Part shown: positions 40,120-41,830 of the stretch, in pieces | Layout of the letters: each line of letters starts with the position of its first letter | Numbering within the stretch: position 1 is the first letter of the stretch | Assembly (NCBI GenBank): GCA_034506315.1 | Contig: JAPDPT010000026.1 | Coordinates: forward strand, 1 to 41,830 | Direction of reading: 5' to 3' | Length of the DNA stretch: 41,830 nucleotides | Source of the DNA: a candidate division KSB1 bacterium | Lineage (GTDB): Bacteria; Zhuqueibacterota; Zhuqueibacteria; Oleimicrobiales; Geothermoviventaceae | Program-made: the position numbers and the translations under genes | Notes under the pieces: model-generated | Database searches by the model: none | Seen by the model: the letters and a program-made list of their open reading frames with translations, nothing else | Told to the model about the DNA's origin: nothing

Positions 40120-41130
40120 TTACGTGCCGCCTTGCAGCACCGCCAGGGCACTTTCCAGCTGCAAATCCCTGCCCGACCTTACATCGGCTTCCGTTTGGGG
40201 TACGCGCACGTCCGGAGAAACCCCAAGCCACTCAAAAGGTAAACCATCGTACCGACGCAGATCCGTTGTCGGCACGCGGATCTTGATCCCGCTCGGCAAC
40301 CGGAAATACTCCGGGGACCCGGATCCGCCCGCTGTGGTGTCCCCAACGAGCGTAACGTGGGGGAGCTGCTTCATCATTTCCGCGAATAACTCCGCGGCAC
40401 TGCAAGAGACCCCATTGATTAGGACGGCGATCGAGGAGAACTTCCAGGGCACCCGGCGTGGACGAAGTGGCTCCTGAGCCACCTCTTCCCCCTGGCGGTA
40501 CATCGGGGGCGGCGCCAGAGGCTCGCTCAGGAACCCGCGCACCAGGTAGCAGGCGTTCCCCCCGGCTCCACCGTCATTGTGGCGAACGTCGAGGATCAGA
40601 CGCGTCGTCTCGCAGAGGCTCTCGAGCGCCCCATCGACCTCGCGCACCCAATCGCCCTCTGCGAAGGTGCTCAGCCTGAGGTAGCCGAAGTTCCCGCCCA
40701 CCAGACCGTACTCGAATCGCCTACCCCCTCCCATCCGGAATTCGGAAGTGGCGTACCTACGCACAACCTCCGGATCGAAAGCTCGCCGGTCCCTGAGGGC
40801 ACGCGGCGACTCGTACGTCGGCATGTAATAGCCACCCAGGGTCGTCAGGCCAGCGTGCACGTCCCTGAGCTCAGCGAGGAGGTCGAAGAGAATCGGGTAG
40901 ATCTCGTCCCCTCTCGCCTTCTCCGCGCGCGCCCGATATTCCGGATACAAGCCCTGCCAGTCGATTCCCTTGAAGCTCAGGTAGGGGTAAACGCGCCCGA
41001 TCGTTTCCCACGCGGCTTGGAAATCCCTTACGTTCGCCTCCGCCCCGTGGTCCTCGACCAGCAGGTTCGCACAGCCCGAGGCGGCAAAGACTCCAAGCAA
41101 GCCAAAGGCCGCTCTCGTCAGAAGCGCCAC
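40120..41130 (-). CDS. S41-family peptidase lipoprotein
   Basis: The 336-residue product has a lipobox (GVFAASGC, Cys20), an N-terminal helical domain (AWETIGRVYPYLSFKGIDWQ, ILFDLLAELRDVHAGLTTL) and an S41 catalytic domain. That domain includes FGYLRLSTFAEGD, RLILDVRHNDGGAGGNACYL, and the serine region VLINGVSCSAAELFAEMMKQ, where Ser-Ala-Ala-Glu matches the family nucleophile motif, with VGDTTAGGSGSPEYF after it. No obvious PDZ domain is seen between. Relatives are tail-specific or tricorn-like proteases of the periplasm. The GTG start at 41130 overlaps the end of the upstream barrel gene by 13 bases, so the two are coupled. Confidence 0.88.
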   Translation of the reverse strand: MALLTRAAFGLLGVFAASGCANLLVEDHGAEANVRDFQAAWETIGRVYPYLSFKGIDWQGLYPEYRARAEKARGDEIYPILFDLLAELRDVHAGLTTLGGYYMPTYESPRALRDRRAFDPEVVRRYATSEFRMGGGRRFEYGLVGGNFGYLRLSTFAEGDWVREVDGALESLCETTRLILDVRHNDGGAGGNACYLVRGFLSEPLAPPPMYRQGEEVAQEPLRPRRVPWKFSSIAVLINGVSCSAAELFAEMMKQLPHVTLVGDTTAGGSGSPEYFRLPSGIKIRVPTTDLRRYDGLPFEWLGVSPDVRVPQTEADVRSGRDLQLESALAVLQGGT

Positions 41131-41830
41131 GAGACTCCCACTGAGACCGCGTCGTCACCCGAAAGAAAGAAGTCGCGCCAAGCGATTCGCGTGAATTCCC
41201 CCGCGTACAGAAGCTTCAGGTCGAGCCGATCGTCCGGGCTAAAGCCCAGACCCGCCCTCCACCCTGACCGGAGAGCGCGCCATGGGCCCCCAAAGGTAAT
41301 GGGCGAGACCTCCGAGACACGCACGTCAACGGATCGGACTACGACGGAAAGCACGGAGAAGCTTGCTGCAGCAACCCAGTTCAGATGATGCCCCAAGTCC
41401 CCGGCGACCTCACCCTGCGCGCCCAGGGACAGAAGGCCAGCTACAGAGTAAGCGCGGAACACCGATTGACCCGCCGAGGCCATGTTCTGTACCCGGAAGT
41501 GGACGAAAACATTGGCAAAGGGTCCCAGCCTCACTCGCAAGGGATGGCCCAACGCCCAAAGGCCCTGTGCCCGATGGAGGCAACCTACCCGGAGTTCCGT
41601 TTCGGTGACCCCTGCGGAAAGGTTGTAGCTGCGCAAGTGAGCCACGCTCAGGTAGTGGAGCCGGACGCACACTTCCCGGCCCTCGATGTCCTGCTGCCAG
41701 GTAACGCCAAGCGCGCGTGTGCCCCCTCTGTAACGGGCGCGGGAGACGAACTCGTCCCGCACCGCCATTGAGCCCATCGCCAAGTCCGCTCCCACGCTGA
41801 GACGTCGCTCCGCGGGTCCCGCCCGGCTCG
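41118..41830 (-). CDS. Outer-membrane beta-barrel-like protein, 5' end beyond window
   Basis: The frame is open to the right edge of the window; about 236 residues are visible. They alternate as amphipathic beta strands (SVGADLAMGSMAVRDEFVSR, GTRALGVTWQQDIEGREVCV, NVFVHFRVQNMASAGQSVF, WVAAASFSVLSVVVRSVDVR) and end in VSVGVSWRF. A terminal Phe is the usual barrel-assembly signal. Shape and ending resemble the C-terminal half of a PorV/UPF0164-like barrel, but the diagnostic N-terminus is outside the window. The stop overlaps the S41 lipoprotein start. Confidence 0.7.
   Translation of the reverse strand, partial: SRAGPAERRLSVGADLAMGSMAVRDEFVSRARYRGGTRALGVTWQQDIEGREVCVRLHYLSVAHLRSYNLSAGVTETELRVGCLHRAQGLWALGHPLRVRLGPFANVFVHFRVQNMASAGQSVFRAYSVAGLLSLGAQGEVAGDLGHHLNWVAAASFSVLSVVVRSVDVRVSEVSPITFGGPWRALRSGWRAGLGFSPDDRLDLKLLYAGEFTRIAWRDFFLSGDDAVSVGVSWRF

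Overview
The window is gene-dense, GC-rich bacterial DNA with about 41 protein genes, no rRNA, no convincing tRNA, no CRISPR array and no insertion sequence. The host is almost certainly a diderm. It has a secretin, a heptosyltransferase-family GT9 enzyme, several lipoboxes and outer-membrane beta-barrels. A PorV-like protein, a C-terminal type IX secretion (T9SS) sorting domain and two DUF5683 proteins point to the FCB superphylum, perhaps a deep candidate lineage (KSB1/Calditrichota-like) rather than classical low-GC Bacteroidetes. The lineage is inference; no marker gene here settles it.

Layout. (1) 1-7552, plus strand, housekeeping: end of a polyprenyl synthase, ApbE flavin transferase, UDP-glucuronate decarboxylase, GT9 glycosyltransferase, ribosome silencing factor RsfS, ArgS with a non-canonical HIGH motif, a PfkB sugar kinase and a lone EcfA-like ABC ATPase. 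(2) 7515-14775, plus strand, type IV pilus machinery: a PilM-PilN fusion with a long acidic N-terminal tail, then PilO, a membrane-anchored PilP/GspC-like protein, the PilQ secretin, PilT and a YbjN-domain protein. PilB, PilC and pilins are absent. (3) 14776-24357, plus strand, envelope and secretion: a strong promoter and a long leader ending in a terminator-like hairpin, a PorV-like protein closed by a clear intrinsic terminator, a large T9SS-tailed protein related to M6 peptidases whose zinc motif is gone, a gluzincin/TolB-propeller/beta-barrel fusion, and two overlapping DUF5683 genes.

(4) 24487-41830, minus strand, metabolic and accessory: a small beta-barrel protein, a GHMP sugar kinase resembling plant L-arabinokinase, a secreted heparinase II/III-like protein, a cysteine hydrolase, two overlapping amidohydrolase-like genes (one apparently without its metal site), a Nif3-like protein, a class V aminotransferase, the LutCBA lactate-oxidation proteins, a TIM-barrel isomerase, a GNAT acetyltransferase, a nitroreductase, a dCMP deaminase, a ThuA-domain protein, an S41 peptidase lipoprotein and a truncated outer-membrane protein.

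The most notable points are the GspL-like fusion in a pilus operon, a probable attenuator ahead of porV, the pseudo-protease carrying a T9SS tail next to PorV, the metalloprotease-propeller-barrel fusion, and the active/inactive amidohydrolase pair.
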